From: Argentina anserina | Taxonomy: Eukaryota > Streptophyta > Magnoliopsida > Rosales > Rosaceae | Assembly (NCBI RefSeq): GCF_933775445.1 | Contig: NC_065873.1 | Coordinates: 29,512,001 to 29,576,000 of the forward strand | Direction of reading: 5' to 3' | DNA: 64,000 nucleotides | Part shown: in pieces, positions 11,701 through 22,053 of the stretch | Numbering within the stretch: the first letter of the stretch is position 1 | Layout of the letters: the number at the start of each line of letters is the position of its first letter | The notes under the pieces: model-generated | Database searches by the model: none | What the model was told of the DNA's origin: nothing | The model's input: only the letters and a program-made list of their open reading frames with translations | Program-made: the position numbers and the translations under genes

Positions 11701-12876
11701 AATTAAAAAAGTTCAAACCTCAGAGTTTAAGCAAGATTCTATTCGTCAATTCAAACTTGGTGTGAACTAACTCAATGTTTTGTTGATTTTTATGCAGTGT
11801 CAAGACTCGGTCTCAGTATTACCCAACGAAAATCAACAAGCTCAAGCACCAGTCTTTGAAGCTGATGAGTGCATCACAGCACCAAATGCACTTAATGGTA
11901 AGTAGAACTTCAGCTTCTGATTCAATCCCTCATCTCACAGTAACAAAAATCAATTCTTTCCCAAAAACAGTAATCCCTCCATATTATACAGACTTTAATA
12001 TACCTATCTCAAAACACAACTGTCAATGCATATATTTCATCGACAAAAGTTGCCACATTTTCGTGTGGCAATGCATATAGTTCATTACTTTCCCAAGAAC
12101 AGTAATCCCACTTAAGTAAAGATACAGACTTCAATATATCTATCTCAAAACCCAAGTGTCAATCCATCTAGTTAGTCAAAAAAAGTTCCAACATTTCTTC
12201 CTACAACTCTATAAATGATTTGTCAACGTTGATAATCAAAGTTGCAGGAACCCAATCAACCCATGAAGACACATTGGGACTTTCACCCAAAGTGCAACAA
12301 CAGAAGCCTATCAAATGGAGAAAACAAGAGCCACTTACAGAGAGTGAAACCTATCTGAAGCAGATAGTGATCAAGAGCCAAGTGTTCCTCAACACAGCAG
12401 AAGCACTCTTCAGACTCGAAATCCCTTTCGGAATTCTCGACGCTAGTAGCAGCAACTACGACCATGATGACTACAACTGCAACATTAAGCTCACACTGGA
12501 CTGCAGCTACGAAATAATGAAGAGAAAAGGGAAGAGGCAGGAGCTGGCAGTGCACCCCAATTTTGTGAAGGTGTCAATAAGCTTTGTAAAGGTTGAGTCT
12601 TTGGATGAGCTGGTTAGGGAGTTGAGTAGAGACATTGATGAAGTGAGAGTGTATGGGAAGAATGGGAAGCTGGAATGTGGGGTTGAAGAGTATGTGCCTA
12701 GGATGTTGGAATTGGATGTGAATAACAGGGAGCCTGATTTGAATTGTATGTGGGATTTGGGTTGGGATGTGAATGTGTTTGGGTTTGTTGAAGTAGATGA
12801 AGTTGTTAGGGATTTGGAGAGGCTTGTGTTCAGTGGACTTATTGATGAGCTTGCCAGAGACCTGTTTCATTTGTGA
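8750..12876 (+). CDS. TRM-like protein with VARLMGLE-type motif and DUF4378
   Basis: Five exons: 8750-8861, 9536-9597, 9695-11680, 11798-11897 and 12248-12876. All junctions keep phase, giving about 962 residues. The start MARRSDFAQKLLDDL is typical of one subgroup of plant TON1-recruiting-motif (TRM) proteins. An acidic run of DE repeats lies near residues 239-250. The IAKLMGLEELP motif (DUF3741, VARLMGLE type) is near residues 340-350. The C-terminal exon carries DUF4378: ESETYLKQIVIKSQVFLNTA at its start and FVEVDEVVRDLERLVFSGLI near the end. The middle is basic, polar and probably disordered. TRM proteins are linked in Arabidopsis to TON1/PP2A complexes and cortical microtubule organisation; that role is inferred here. 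The largest exon stays open 90 bases past the donor at 11681. Confidence 0.85.
11950..12205. repeat. Diverged tandem duplication inside intron 4 of the TRM-like gene
   Basis: Two copies of about 132 bases, each with CAGTAATCCC, a TATCTATCTCAAAAC-type block and TGTCAAT. They differ by scattered substitutions and small indels. They lie between exons at 11897 and 12248 and have no coding role that I can see. Confidence 0.6.
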
Positions 12877-13096
12877 GAGAGTCACTATATATACTGGGCA
12901 GCAATCCATTGCTGTGTATTTGGATTTGTATACATTGATTTTGTAATTGTCAATAGCAGTAAGGGACTAGGGATTCGATGTCCTCAGTTGCTGGGATTGG
13001 TTCATGACTTCATGTATAGACGTATAGTTGTTGTATTTTTGTGACTGTGCATTAGCTCCATGTAACAAAAATCGTCTTTAGCAATAAAGAACAACA

Positions 13097-13170
13097 GCTC
13101 TCGTAGCTCAGTTGGTTAGAGCACCCGTTTAGTAAGCGGGAGGTCTTGAGTTCAACTCTCAACGAGAGCA
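13097..13170 (+). tRNA. tRNA-Thr (anticodon AGT)
   Basis: The acceptor stem GCTCTCG pairs with CGAGAGC (13163-13169). The D arm is GCTC-AGTTGGTTA-GAGC. The anticodon stem CCCGT/GCGGG encloses the loop TTAGTAA, so the anticodon is AGT. The T arm is TTGAG-TTCAACT-CTCAA. Length is 74 bases with discriminator A and no intron. A T-run about 20 bases downstream could serve as Pol III terminator. Confidence 0.95.
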
Positions 13171-14099
13171 TAATATTTTATGTTTATGTCTTTTTTTTTC
13201 TCTTGGGATATACTGTACTATGCTTCCAGAGGAGGCATTACTTATCAGATACTCACATTACAAATTTAGTTAGAACGCTTGATTGGAAAGTTGATAATTG
13301 TAATGAACTTATGATCGAGAACATTAAGAGTAGTTCATTTAAGTATTGTTTCAGGGAGTTCAACCTAACAAGCCAAGCATTCTGTTTTGGACTTATGCAA
13401 GAGGCAAATCTTCAGTTCCTACTAGTACAAAAGCTATAGTTTGAATGGGTTGGAAACATGAGTTTTCTTAATCCTTAGCCGTATTATTATTCAAAGGTTA
13501 CTTCGTCACCAATTATACTCAACTTCCCAAAGTTGGTTTGCCTTTGTGCGTTTGTTCCTGAAGTAAGCACATCAATATTCTACTAATATGTAACAAGCTT
13601 TTTTCCATAGTGAAAATGCCTTCCTTTTTATGTTGCTCAAAGTTCTTTCAAGCTGGAAATGTGGCCATGTTCTTAAAAGGAGAGACTGTTCCTTAGTAAG
13701 GAAGTAAAAACATGCACTCGATCAATCTGTATTTGTTTAATTTCTTTTACTTTCTTTTTAACTAACTTAAGGGGAAGAAATGTTGAATTGAAATCCCAAC
13801 TTCTGAACTCTGAAGGAGAGAAACATACAATACATGAAAACTACTCACACCTATACTATTTAGTCCATCTTATCAATCAAATTCTGAATAATATAGTTTT
13901 TTGTTGTTGTTGTACTTAATATACTTTATATTTTTATCATTCGAACAATCATAATACTGTAAATAATTGAATTCATACATGAAACGAGTCACGATTCAAT
14001 GAACCAGACCATCATATGAAGGACGGTAGTAATGGAAGGTTGCCCTGAAGAACATGCATGAAGAAAGCTATATACTTCTGCATTTTTATTGAAAAATTC

Positions 14100-14229
14100 T
14101 AATATATATTAATGTATGTTACACATTTTATATCCGATGATTGATATTATTTTGTGAGTAGATTCAGAAAAATAATATATGTTGTCAACCGTCAGATATA
14201 AGATGTATAACATACATTAATATATATTA
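14100..14229. mobile_element. Short MITE-like inverted repeat
   Basis: The left end TAATATATATTAATGTATGT is repeated inverted at the right end (ending 14229). Pairing extends about 40 bases per arm with a few mismatches, leaving a core of about 50 bases. No open frame is present. Confidence 0.6.
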
Positions 14230-14623
14230 TTAACCAATTTTTATCATCCTCACAATTATCTCATTGACTGATTGTCTCCCAACTCCTCACCTTTACAAAA
14301 TCAGAACTACCAGCTTTGCAGCGTTCCTTTCTTTTTTTTTCCCCCGGAAACAAACAGTAAAAGAAAACTTCAATCAAACAGAAGTACAGAAGCGAACGCT
14401 ACACGTCGTACATAATTAAGCCTAAAGTACTAGCAGAGATTATAGTTCCACAGTTTAGCAGATAATCAGTTGTACACTTAACTCGATGAGCAATCTATTT
14501 AGTAAAGTTGAAGCCCATCCCCCACCGAAAGATCACTTTACGGTTTTGCCCTCAAGCCGTCATCTATTTCTTTGCGCGCTTCACTTCAACAAATCAAAGC
14601 ACTCTGCAGAAAACAGAGCAACC

Positions 14624-16405
14624 ATGGCGATCATCCTTCTTCGCATTGTAGCCTTCTTCCTTATCACTTTCGACGTTGCAAGTACGTTTGAAAATGAAGA
14701 TTCTAAATGCAAATAACAAGATCGAGAAAAATGATCTGTTTCTGTAATCTGATCATTGGTTTTTATATAATGCAGATTGCCAATCCTTTATCGGCGTAAA
14801 CTACGGCCAACTCGCTGACAACCTCCCGCCGCCGTCATCCACTGCAAAGCTAATCCAATCAACCTCAATCCAAAAGGTCCGCCTCTACGGCTCCGACCCC
14901 GCCATTATCAAAGCCTTAGCTAACACCGGCATCGGAATCGTCATCGGTGCAGCCAACGGCGACATTCCGGCCCTTGCATCCGACCCCAACTACGCCATCA
15001 ACTGGATCAACACCAACGTTGTCCCCTTCTATCCAGCAAGCAATATCATCCTCATCACCGTCGGCAACGAGGTCCTGACCTCTGGTGACCAGGGCTTGGT
15101 TACTCAGCTAGTTCCCGCTATGCAAAATGTCCAAAACGCCCTCAACTCCGCGTCTTTGGGCGGGAAGATTAAGGTCTCCACTGTCCATGCCATGTCAGTG
15201 CTTAAGAATTCTGAGCCGCCGTCTTCCGGGAGCTTTGATCCTGGTTTTGGTGACGTCATGAAGGCGTTGCTAGGGTTCTGTAGTGCCACCGGTTCGCCTT
15301 TTGCTATCAACCCGTACCCGTATTTCGCTTACCGGAGCGACACCCGACCCGAGACCCTGGCTTTCTGCCTGTTCCAACCCAACGAGGGCCGGTTCGACTC
15401 CAACACAAAGATCAAGTACATGAACATGTTCGATGCGCAGGTGCAAATTTTACCTCTAAGCCCTACACCCGGTTCAAGACCGTTGTAGTGTTGAAACCAA
15501 ATTGTTAACTAACTCCTCTGTTTAGGTGGATGCAATAAGATCTGCATTGAACTCCATGGGGCACAGTAATGTGGAGATTGTGGTCGCCGAGACTGGCTGG
15601 CCTTACAAAGGAGACGACAATGAGGTTGGTCCGAGTGTCGAAAATGCCAGGGCTTATAACGGCAATCTGATTGCGCATCTCCGATCAATGGTTGGGACTC
15701 CATTGATGCCAGGGAAGTCAGTGGACACTTACCTCTTTGCACTATATGATGAGAACTTGAAACCTGGCCCTGGTTCCGAAAGAGCTTTCGGCCTCTTCAA
15801 GCCTGATCTCACCATGACTTATGATGTTGGCCTCTCCAAGAGTGCTAGCCAGGTGAAAATTCATCAACATACCTAATGTTTGATGTGTACATTTTGGTCT
15901 ACATTGTAATATTTCTTTATGTTCACTATTATCATTGTTGTATGTTATTGTAGACCCCAACTACGCCGACGGTGCCCACCACGCCTAAGGCACCCACTGC
16001 AGTAGTGCCTAAAACGCCGGCGAACCCATCCACTGCGCCGAAGCCAAATAAAGGGGTGTGGTGTTTGCCTAAGAAAGGAGTGTCCGAGACTCAATTGCAG
16101 GCTAACATAGATTATGTTTGCGGACATGGTTTTGATTGTAGTCCAATTCAACCGGGCGGGGCTTGTTTCGAACCAAACAATGTGGCTTCCCACGCTGCTT
16201 ATGCCATGAATATCCTGTATCAAACCGCCGGTCATGATGCGCAGAATTGTGATTTCTCCCAATCTGCCACACTCTCATCGAACAACCCTAGTAAGGCTTT
16301 CACCAGAATAAAGTTCTTTTCACCTCAAGCATGCATTTGTGTGCTTATACTCTTCTGTTTCGTATAGGCTATGATAGCTGCAACTACCCAAGTGAGAGTA
16401 CCTGA
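14624..16405 (+). CDS. Glucan endo-1,3-beta-glucosidase (GH17 with X8/CBM43)
   Basis: Five exons: 14624-14681, 14776-15440, 15526-15852, 15954-16290 and 16368-16405, giving 474 residues. The start at 14624 opens a hydrophobic signal peptide (MAIILLRIVAFFLITF), so the enzyme should be secreted to the wall. The GH17 domain begins at IGVNYGQLADNLPPP. The acid/base glutamate is in VGNEV (near residue 118) and the nucleophile in AETGWP (near residue 263). A Thr/Pro-rich linker (TPTTPTVPTTPKAPT) leads to a C-terminal X8 domain: GVWCLPKKGV, then DYVCGHGFDCSPI and GGACF, ending near SYDSC. Such enzymes hydrolyse beta-1,3-glucan (callose); X8 binds it. No GPI-anchor signal is seen after X8. The 3' part from 16205 is duplicated at 21309. 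Confidence 0.93.
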
Positions 16406-16949
16406 AGATGTAGAAATAGATGGCCTCTGTGTCACTAAATAAATGTCACATTCTCTGAAAGCAAAAAGCTGAAGAAATTGGGACGAGTGAGAATTATGTA
16501 GGAAACCTCCAGGGTGTGTTTTCTATTAGCTGTTTTGTGTAACTTAAAATGTAAATGAATGGATTAAATATGGTCTATGAGAGAGCCATGGTTTTCTAAG
16601 AATGTGAAGCAATTTCATATTGACGTTTTGTTGATCCGTTTCATTTTGGTATGGCAATTATGTGTAGAATTAATGTGATAGTAACTGAAAAGATTCACAC
16701 TTTGACATACTTAGGAATCCCGCGTTTGAAGAGGAAGGCACTATGTCTTAGTATGATTGGTTAAATTTGAGTTTCAGTTAATATTGGTCCGAGTATTCCT
16801 CACAAAGTGTAAGGAACGCAGAGGCAGAGAGACCTCAACACCCAAAAGCAACAAGAAGAAGGCTAGGGAAACACAATGGCAACGAGAGAAAGGGAGAGAT
16901 ATCTTGAACTCCTGATTCGAGAGAGGGAGAGAGATCTAGAGCTCCTTAT
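16205..16949 (+). repeat. 745-bp direct repeat, left copy
   Basis: Covers the end of glucanase exon 4, exon 5, its 3' UTR, the intergenic spacer and the first 74 coding bases of a LIKE-COV gene. It matches 21309-22053 with a constant offset of 5104, so without indels. By eye about five substitutions separate the copies. It ends inside the LIKE-COV first exon, at the copia junction. Confidence 0.9.
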
Positions 16950-16959
16950 GGGTGATTAA
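16876..16959 (+). pseudogene. Truncated LIKE-COV first exon, cut by the copia fragment
   Basis: The ATG at 16876 corresponds to the ATG of the intact gene at 21980. The frame (MATRERERYLELLIRERERD) runs to the duplication edge at 16949, then adds Met-Gly-Asp from foreign sequence and stops at 16957-16959. It retains its own copy of the upstream region, so it may still be transcribed. Confidence 0.85.
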
Positions 16960-16989
16960 CTCCGTGAATCACGGGCGTGATTCACGGAG
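16960..16989. repeat. Perfect 14-bp inverted repeat at the copia left junction
   Basis: CTCCGTGAATCACG (16960-16973) and CGTGATTCACGGAG (16976-16989) are exact reverse complements separated by GG. The right arm belongs to the LTR sequence; the left arm is an inverted copy of it placed next to the host junction. Confidence 0.9.
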
Positions 16990-17067
16990 GAAATCAAGGA
17001 ATGATTTGTCGACAATGTGCCCGTGATTCACGGAGGAAATCAAGGAATGATTTGTCGACAATGTATA
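16976..17067 (+). repeat. 46-bp tandem duplication within the partial 5' LTR
   Basis: The block starting CGTGATTCACGGAGGAAATC and ending GACAATGT occurs at 16976 and again at 17022. The truncated 3' LTR has only one copy (from 21236), so the duplication is specific to the left end. Confidence 0.85.
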
Positions 17068-17131
17068 CTTTAGTTAGCTTATATAGGTCATTTTATATGT
17101 ATAGATAATCAATGTGAGACACTAATCTTAT

Positions 17132-17143
17132 TGGTATCAGAGC
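17132..17143 (+). other. Retrotransposon primer binding site
   Basis: TGGTATCAGAGC matches the standard plant site complementary to the 3' end of initiator Met-tRNA. It fixes the end of the 5' LTR at about 17129-17131. Confidence 0.9.
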
Positions 17144-17579
17144 AAGGCTCTGTTTTTTCTGGGTTTCGTTTTTTCGTTGCGTTTTTTGCTGCAAACTCGG
17201 CTGCAAGCTCATTGTCACCCTCACAGCTCCTCAGCGACGTCATCGAATCATTCGGGTCCTCCGGCGATGACCTGCTCGCCCTCGCCGTGCCGCTTATCTC
17301 TACTGAGTACTTCGTCGGAATACCCGACTCGTCCAACTTGGCTCACCCGACTCGCCGCTGTCGAAAATTTCAAGTCGCGTAGCTCCGGATCCGACCCGCC
17401 CAGTCCGGCCCAAATTCGACCTGACCAGATCCAACCCGACCGGATTCGACCCGGCCCAGAATTGATAGTCTTGGTTATCAGTGTAGGTTCACCGACAGTG
17501 CACCCAAGACATGTTTATATCAGTTTTTTCGGTGTTTCCGCTGTATAATTCCTGATTTTTTCAACTTTATTTTTCTATA

Positions 17580-18420
17580 GGTTCTGGAGACGAAACTGAT
17601 GTTCTAAAGTTTGAAGTATCTGTCAAGAGTTCTGACAGCGGGTCCTTTGGGGGAACTGAACTCAATGGGATCAATTTTCGTAAATGGAAGCGCATTATAG
17701 CGGCTCATCTTCGAGGCATGCACAAAATGGGGCATGTAACCGGAGTAACTAAGGCTCCTAGTATAGATGATATTATTGCCTACACTAAGTGGGATGACGA
17801 TGATGGCCTTGTGATGTCCGTCTTGTGGAAAGCTATGAATGAAGAGATAGTTGATCTGGTGGAGGCATGTGACACTGCGCAGGCAATATGGCAAACACTT
17901 GAAGGCTTATATACTAATGACTCTGATTTCATACAGGTTCATGAGTTAATGTGCACCGCTTTGGCGATGCAACAAGATGGGCAACCGGTGGCACAATATT
18001 TCACCAAACTAAAAAATATTTGGGCTGAGATTGATGTGAAACGCCCTTGCATGATAAAAAATCAGGAGGATATTGTTTGATACTAACGTGAGAAGGAGCT
18101 TGAGCGAGTTCATCATTTCCTAAAAGGTCTTGATGCCAAGCATAACAGTGCGAAGGGGGAATTACTCCGAAAGACCGAACCCCCTAGCCTAATTACAGCT
18201 TTCACATATATCCGGAAGGATGAATCTCATCAAGAGAGTCTTCATCAGACACTAGTATAAGTTTTCAGCCTTACTGTTCGTGCTAGATCTCCTGCATCAT
18301 CCCTTTAGCAGGGCACTTCAGCTCCACTTTATCAGCAATGATCACCACCAGGCTTCGGGAATCAACCCCGCCCCTTTGCTCTTATTGTCATGATACTAAC
18401 CATGCTCGTGCGACCTGTTG
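17580..18420 (+). pseudogene. Copia gag remnant
   Basis: A gag frame is readable from about 17597 (SDSGSFGGTELNGINFRKWK) through ALAMQQDGQPVAQYFTKLKN, the usual copia capsid-type region (UBN2 / Retrotran_gag_2). It stops at 18078-18080 and continues in pieces. The zinc knuckle follows in another open stretch at about 18375-18425 (CSYCHDTNHARATC, spacing CX2CX4HX4C). The frame is broken between these parts, so no intact capsid protein can be made. Confidence 0.85.
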
Positions 18421-18429
18421 GAAGCTGTA

Positions 18430-21221
18430 TCCACACCTTCGGCCTAAGAGGCCTAATTATCGTCCCAAGGCAAAAGCAGCTATTCAATTCATCCAGGATC
18501 CCGATATCTATGGTGTGGTTGGACATGATCATCATACAACAGAAGGAGTAATACCTACTGCATCCATAGCTGGTCGTGGCAAAATTAGTATGGCTTTAAA
18601 TATTTATGCCTTTGTTGGTTTTCATACATGGATTATTGATTCTAGTGTGTCTGATTATATGACTTATGACAAATCTTATTTTACCGTGTTGTCTCTTCCA
18701 CCAGTACCTTATGTTACTAATGCTAATGGTGAGGCCTTCCCCGTATTGGGAAAAGGGTAAGTTCGTATTATCCCCACAATAGAGCTTCACAATGTGCTAT
18801 ATGTACCCGCTTTATCTCATCATTTGATATTTGTTCCCCAATTGAACACTGACGCTAAGTGTTCTGTGACATTTTTTCCTATGTACGTGATATTTCAAGA
18901 TATTCTCACCGGAGAGTTCATTGGTCGGGGGTATCTGAGGGGCCAGTTGTTTCATCTGGATCAGACATATGCGAGGGAGAAACCAGGGGCACCATCTCAG
19001 ACCGTTTTAATCTCCACCCTGACAAGCTAAGTAAAGTTTGGTTATGGCATCGTCGCTTAGGGCATCCATCTTTTAGTGTTATAAAAAAATATATGCCTAT
19101 TTTGTTTACTAGTGTGGATGAGTCACTTTTACGTTGTGAGACATGTGTTTTGGGCAAGAGTCATCGATATACTTATTCCCTTAGTACTTCTAATAAACGT
19201 ATTCTTCCTTTCGAATTAATTCATTCTGATGTTTGGGGACCTTCCAAAGAGTCTACTGTGTCAGGGATGCGGCATTATGTGTCATTTATTGATGATTGCA
19301 CCCGTTTTTCATGGATTGTTCTCCTCAAAACTAAAGATGAGTTTTTTTTTCAGCTTTTCAAGCCTTCTATAACACTGTCCAAACACAATATAATGCCACA
19401 ATTAGAATTCTTCGTTCTGATAATGGGGGGTGGGAGAATATGTGAATCATGTATTTCAGGAGTTCTTTAACACACACTGAATTGTTCATCAAACAACGTG
19501 TTCTTACACACCTGAGCATAATGGAGTTTCTGAGAGGAAAAATCGTCATTTACTTTGATATGGCTCGGTGTATTCTTTTTAGTGCCCATATGCCTAAATA
19601 CCTTTGGGGTGATATTGTCATCACTTAGGCCCACCTCATTAATCATCTTCCCTCTCGTGTCCTTCAGGGGAAAGTTCGTTATGAGGTGCTTGCATCTCAT
19701 GTCTCATTACCCTCTTTTCATAATCTTCCTGCCCGTGTTTTCGGTTGTGTTGCTTTTGTCCATCTTTCAAAACACCAGAGGTATAAGTTGGATGCTCGGG
19801 CCGTTAAATGTGTGTTTGTTGGGTATAGAGGACATCAGAAAGGGTACCGATGCTATCATCCACCTACTAGCATGCCTAGTAGCAAAGGGTTCACCCAGAC
19901 ATATGACATAGACTATGATGAGACATTTGCACATGTTGCAAAAATAAACACTATACGGGTATTGCTCTCTTGTGCTGCTAACTTAAACTTGCCACTTAGA
20001 CAATTTGATGTTAAGAATGCATTCCTCCATGGAGAACTTACTGAAGAAGTGTACATGGATCTTCCGCCTGGATATGCATCCATTTCTCCAAGTAACTTTG
20101 TATGCAGATTGAGAAAGTCTTTGTATGGTCTTAAACAGTCACTTCGTGCTTGGTTTGGAAGATTCTCACAATTCATGAGAAAAATTGGCTACAGACAGAG
20201 TAATTCAGACCACACATTATTTCTCAGACATCAACAAGGAAATATAATAGCCCTTATTATATATGTTGATGATATGGTAGTTACTGAGAATGATATTGTT
20301 GAAGTGGATAGATTACAGAAACAGCTAGCCACAGAGTTTGAGATGAAGGATCTAGGTACACTCAAGTACTTCTTGGGGATTGAGGTAGCATGGGGAAGTG
20401 ATGGTATATATCTGTGTCAGAGGAAATACATCTTTGATCTACTAACATAGACCGATATGTTGGATTGCACTCCCATTAATACTCCTATTGATCAGAACCA
20501 TCGATTAGCAGAATATCCAGATCAAGTGCCTGCTAAAAAACCTCGTTATCAGAGGCTAGTTGGACGCTTGATTTATTTATCACATACTAGACTAGATGTT
20601 GCGTATGCAGTGAGTGTAGTGAGTCAGTTCATGCATAATCCCAGTGTGGACCACATGGATGCTGTTGTAAGGATTTTGAGGTACTTGAAGTCAGCTCCAG
20701 GGAGAGAAGTAATGTTAACTAATCACAATAATATCCTTGAGGTTTGTGGCTTCACAGATACAGACTGGGTTGGAAATATTACATATCGGAGATCCACATC
20801 AGGGTACTTTACCTTTGTTGGGGGTAATCTTGTTACATGAAAGAGTAAGAAACAAAATATGGTAGCTCGATCTAGTGCTGAAGCAGAATATAGAGGTATG
20901 ACTCAGGAAGTGTGCGAATTGTTATGGCTTAGAAATTTGCTACACGATTTAGGTATTAAGTCTAAGTGTGCTATGCAGCTGTACTGTGACAACAATGCAG
21001 CTATTGATATTTCACATAATCATGTGTAACATGATCGTACAAAACATGTGGAGGTTGATTGTCACTTTATAAAGGAGAAGCTAGACGCGAAGATCATTAG
21101 TTTTCCTTTTGTTCTTACAGAAGAGCAACTTGCCGATATACTCATAAAATGAGTGTCTAAGAAGGCCTTTTATGACTCACTTAGCAAGTTGGGCATGATC
21201 GATGTATATGCGCCAACTTGA
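18430..21221 (+). pseudogene. Copia pol remnant (protease, integrase, RT, RNase H)
   Basis: Protease: WIIDSSVSDYM near 18630, where the catalytic DSG/DTG triad reads DSS. Pre-integrase zinc site: WHRRLGHP and CETCVLGK (19040-19160). Integrase core: LIHSDVWGP and FIDDCTRFSW (19210-19320), broken by stops beyond. RT: QFDVKNAFLHGELTEEVYMD, YGLKQSLRAW and YVDDM (19990-20280), but the sequence normally between integrase and the KGFTQ block is missing. RNase H: TDTDWVG, SSAEAEYRGM and DNNAAI (20755-21010), with stops inside. Several stops, at least one frameshift and the internal deletion show long inactivity. Confidence 0.88.
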
Positions 21222-21228
21222 GGGGGAG
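21220..21228 (+). other. Retrotransposon polypurine tract
   Basis: GAGGGGGAG lies directly before the TGTTAG start of the 3' LTR at 21229, the normal position of the plus-strand primer. Confidence 0.85.
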
Positions 21229-21308
21229 TGTTAGAGTGATTCACGGATGAAATCAAGGAATGATTTGTCGACAATGTATACTTTAGTTAGCTTATATAGG
21301 CCATTTTA

Positions 21309-21509
21309 CATGAATATCCTGTATCAAACCGCCGGTCATGATGCGCAGAATTGTGATTTCTCCCAATCTGCCACACTCTCATCGAACAACCCCAGTAAGG
21401 CTTTCACCAGAATAAAGTTATTTTCACCTCAAGCATGCATTTGTGTGCTTATACTCTTCTGTTTCGTATAGGCTATGATAGCTGCAACTACCCAAGTGAG
21501 AGTACCTGA
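21309..21509 (+). pseudogene. Duplicated glucanase X8 exon fragment
   Basis: Repeats the end of glucanase exon 4 (21309-21394) and exon 5 (21472-21509) with intron between and the same splice sites. The 5' parts of the gene are absent. The frame from the LTR (ATG at 21247) happens to run into the X8 segment, but no signal peptide or GH17 domain is attached. Expected to be non-functional. Confidence 0.85.
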
Positions 21510-22053
21510 AGATGTAGAAATAGATGGACTCTGTGTCACTAAATAAATGTCACATTCTCTGAAAGCAAAAAGCTGAAGAAATTGGGACGAGTGAGAATTA
21601 TGTAGGAAACCTCCAGGGTGTGTTTTCTATTAGCTGTTTTGTGTAACTTAAAATGTAAATGAATGGATTAAATATGGTCTATGAGAGAGCCATGGTTTTC
21701 TAAGAATGTGAAGCAATTTCATATTGACGTTTTGTTGATCCGTTTCATTTTGGTATGGCAATTATGTGTAGAATTAATGTGACAGTAACTGAAAAGATTC
21801 ACACTTTGACATACTTAGGAATCCCGCGTTTGAAGAGGAAGGCACTATGTCTTAGTATGATTGGTTAAATTTGAGTTTCAGTTAATATTGGTCCGAGTAT
21901 TCCTCACAAAGTGTAAGGAACGCAGAGGCAGAGAGACCTCAACACCCAAAAGCAACAAGAAGAAGGCTAGGGAAACACAATGGCAACGAGAGAAAGGGAG
22001 AGAGATCTTGAACTCCTGATTCGAGAGAGGGAGAGAGATCTAGAGCTCCTTAT
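21309..22053 (+). repeat. 745-bp direct repeat, right copy
   Basis: Equivalent to 16205-16949. The left edge joins the truncated 3' LTR at a shared CATG. The right edge is defined only by where the left copy stops; the sequence continues into the intact LIKE-COV gene. Confidence 0.9.

Larger units (their letters stand above)
12877..14623. other. Intergenic region with tRNA-Thr and a MITE-like repeat
   Basis: Apart from the tRNA at 13097 and the inverted repeat at 14100-14229 no gene is seen. The last 250 bases are the probable promoter and leader of the glucanase. Confidence 0.6.
16950..21312 (+). mobile_element. Degenerate Ty1/copia LTR retrotransposon with truncated LTRs
   Basis: Order is partial 5' LTR, primer binding site (17132-17143), gag, protease, integrase, reverse transcriptase, RNase H, polypurine tract and partial 3' LTR. 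This order (integrase before reverse transcriptase) defines copia. The 3' LTR starts TGTTAGAGTG at 21229 and is cut at about 21312. The 5' LTR lacks its TGTTAG start, has an internal 46-bp tandem repeat, and ends near 17129. The LTR parts shared are similar but not identical (GGAGG/GGATG, GGTC/GGCC). Multiple stops, a frameshift and a deletion make it non-autonomous. Confidence 0.92.

Noticed and set aside
16950..21312. Active retrotransposon
   Set aside because: Truncated LTRs, altered protease site, internal deletion and many stops.
21247..21471. New fusion gene of LTR and glucanase X8 domain
   Set aside because: The frame is open by chance for 74 codons, lacks a signal peptide and the GH17 domain, and the spliced form would add only exon 5.
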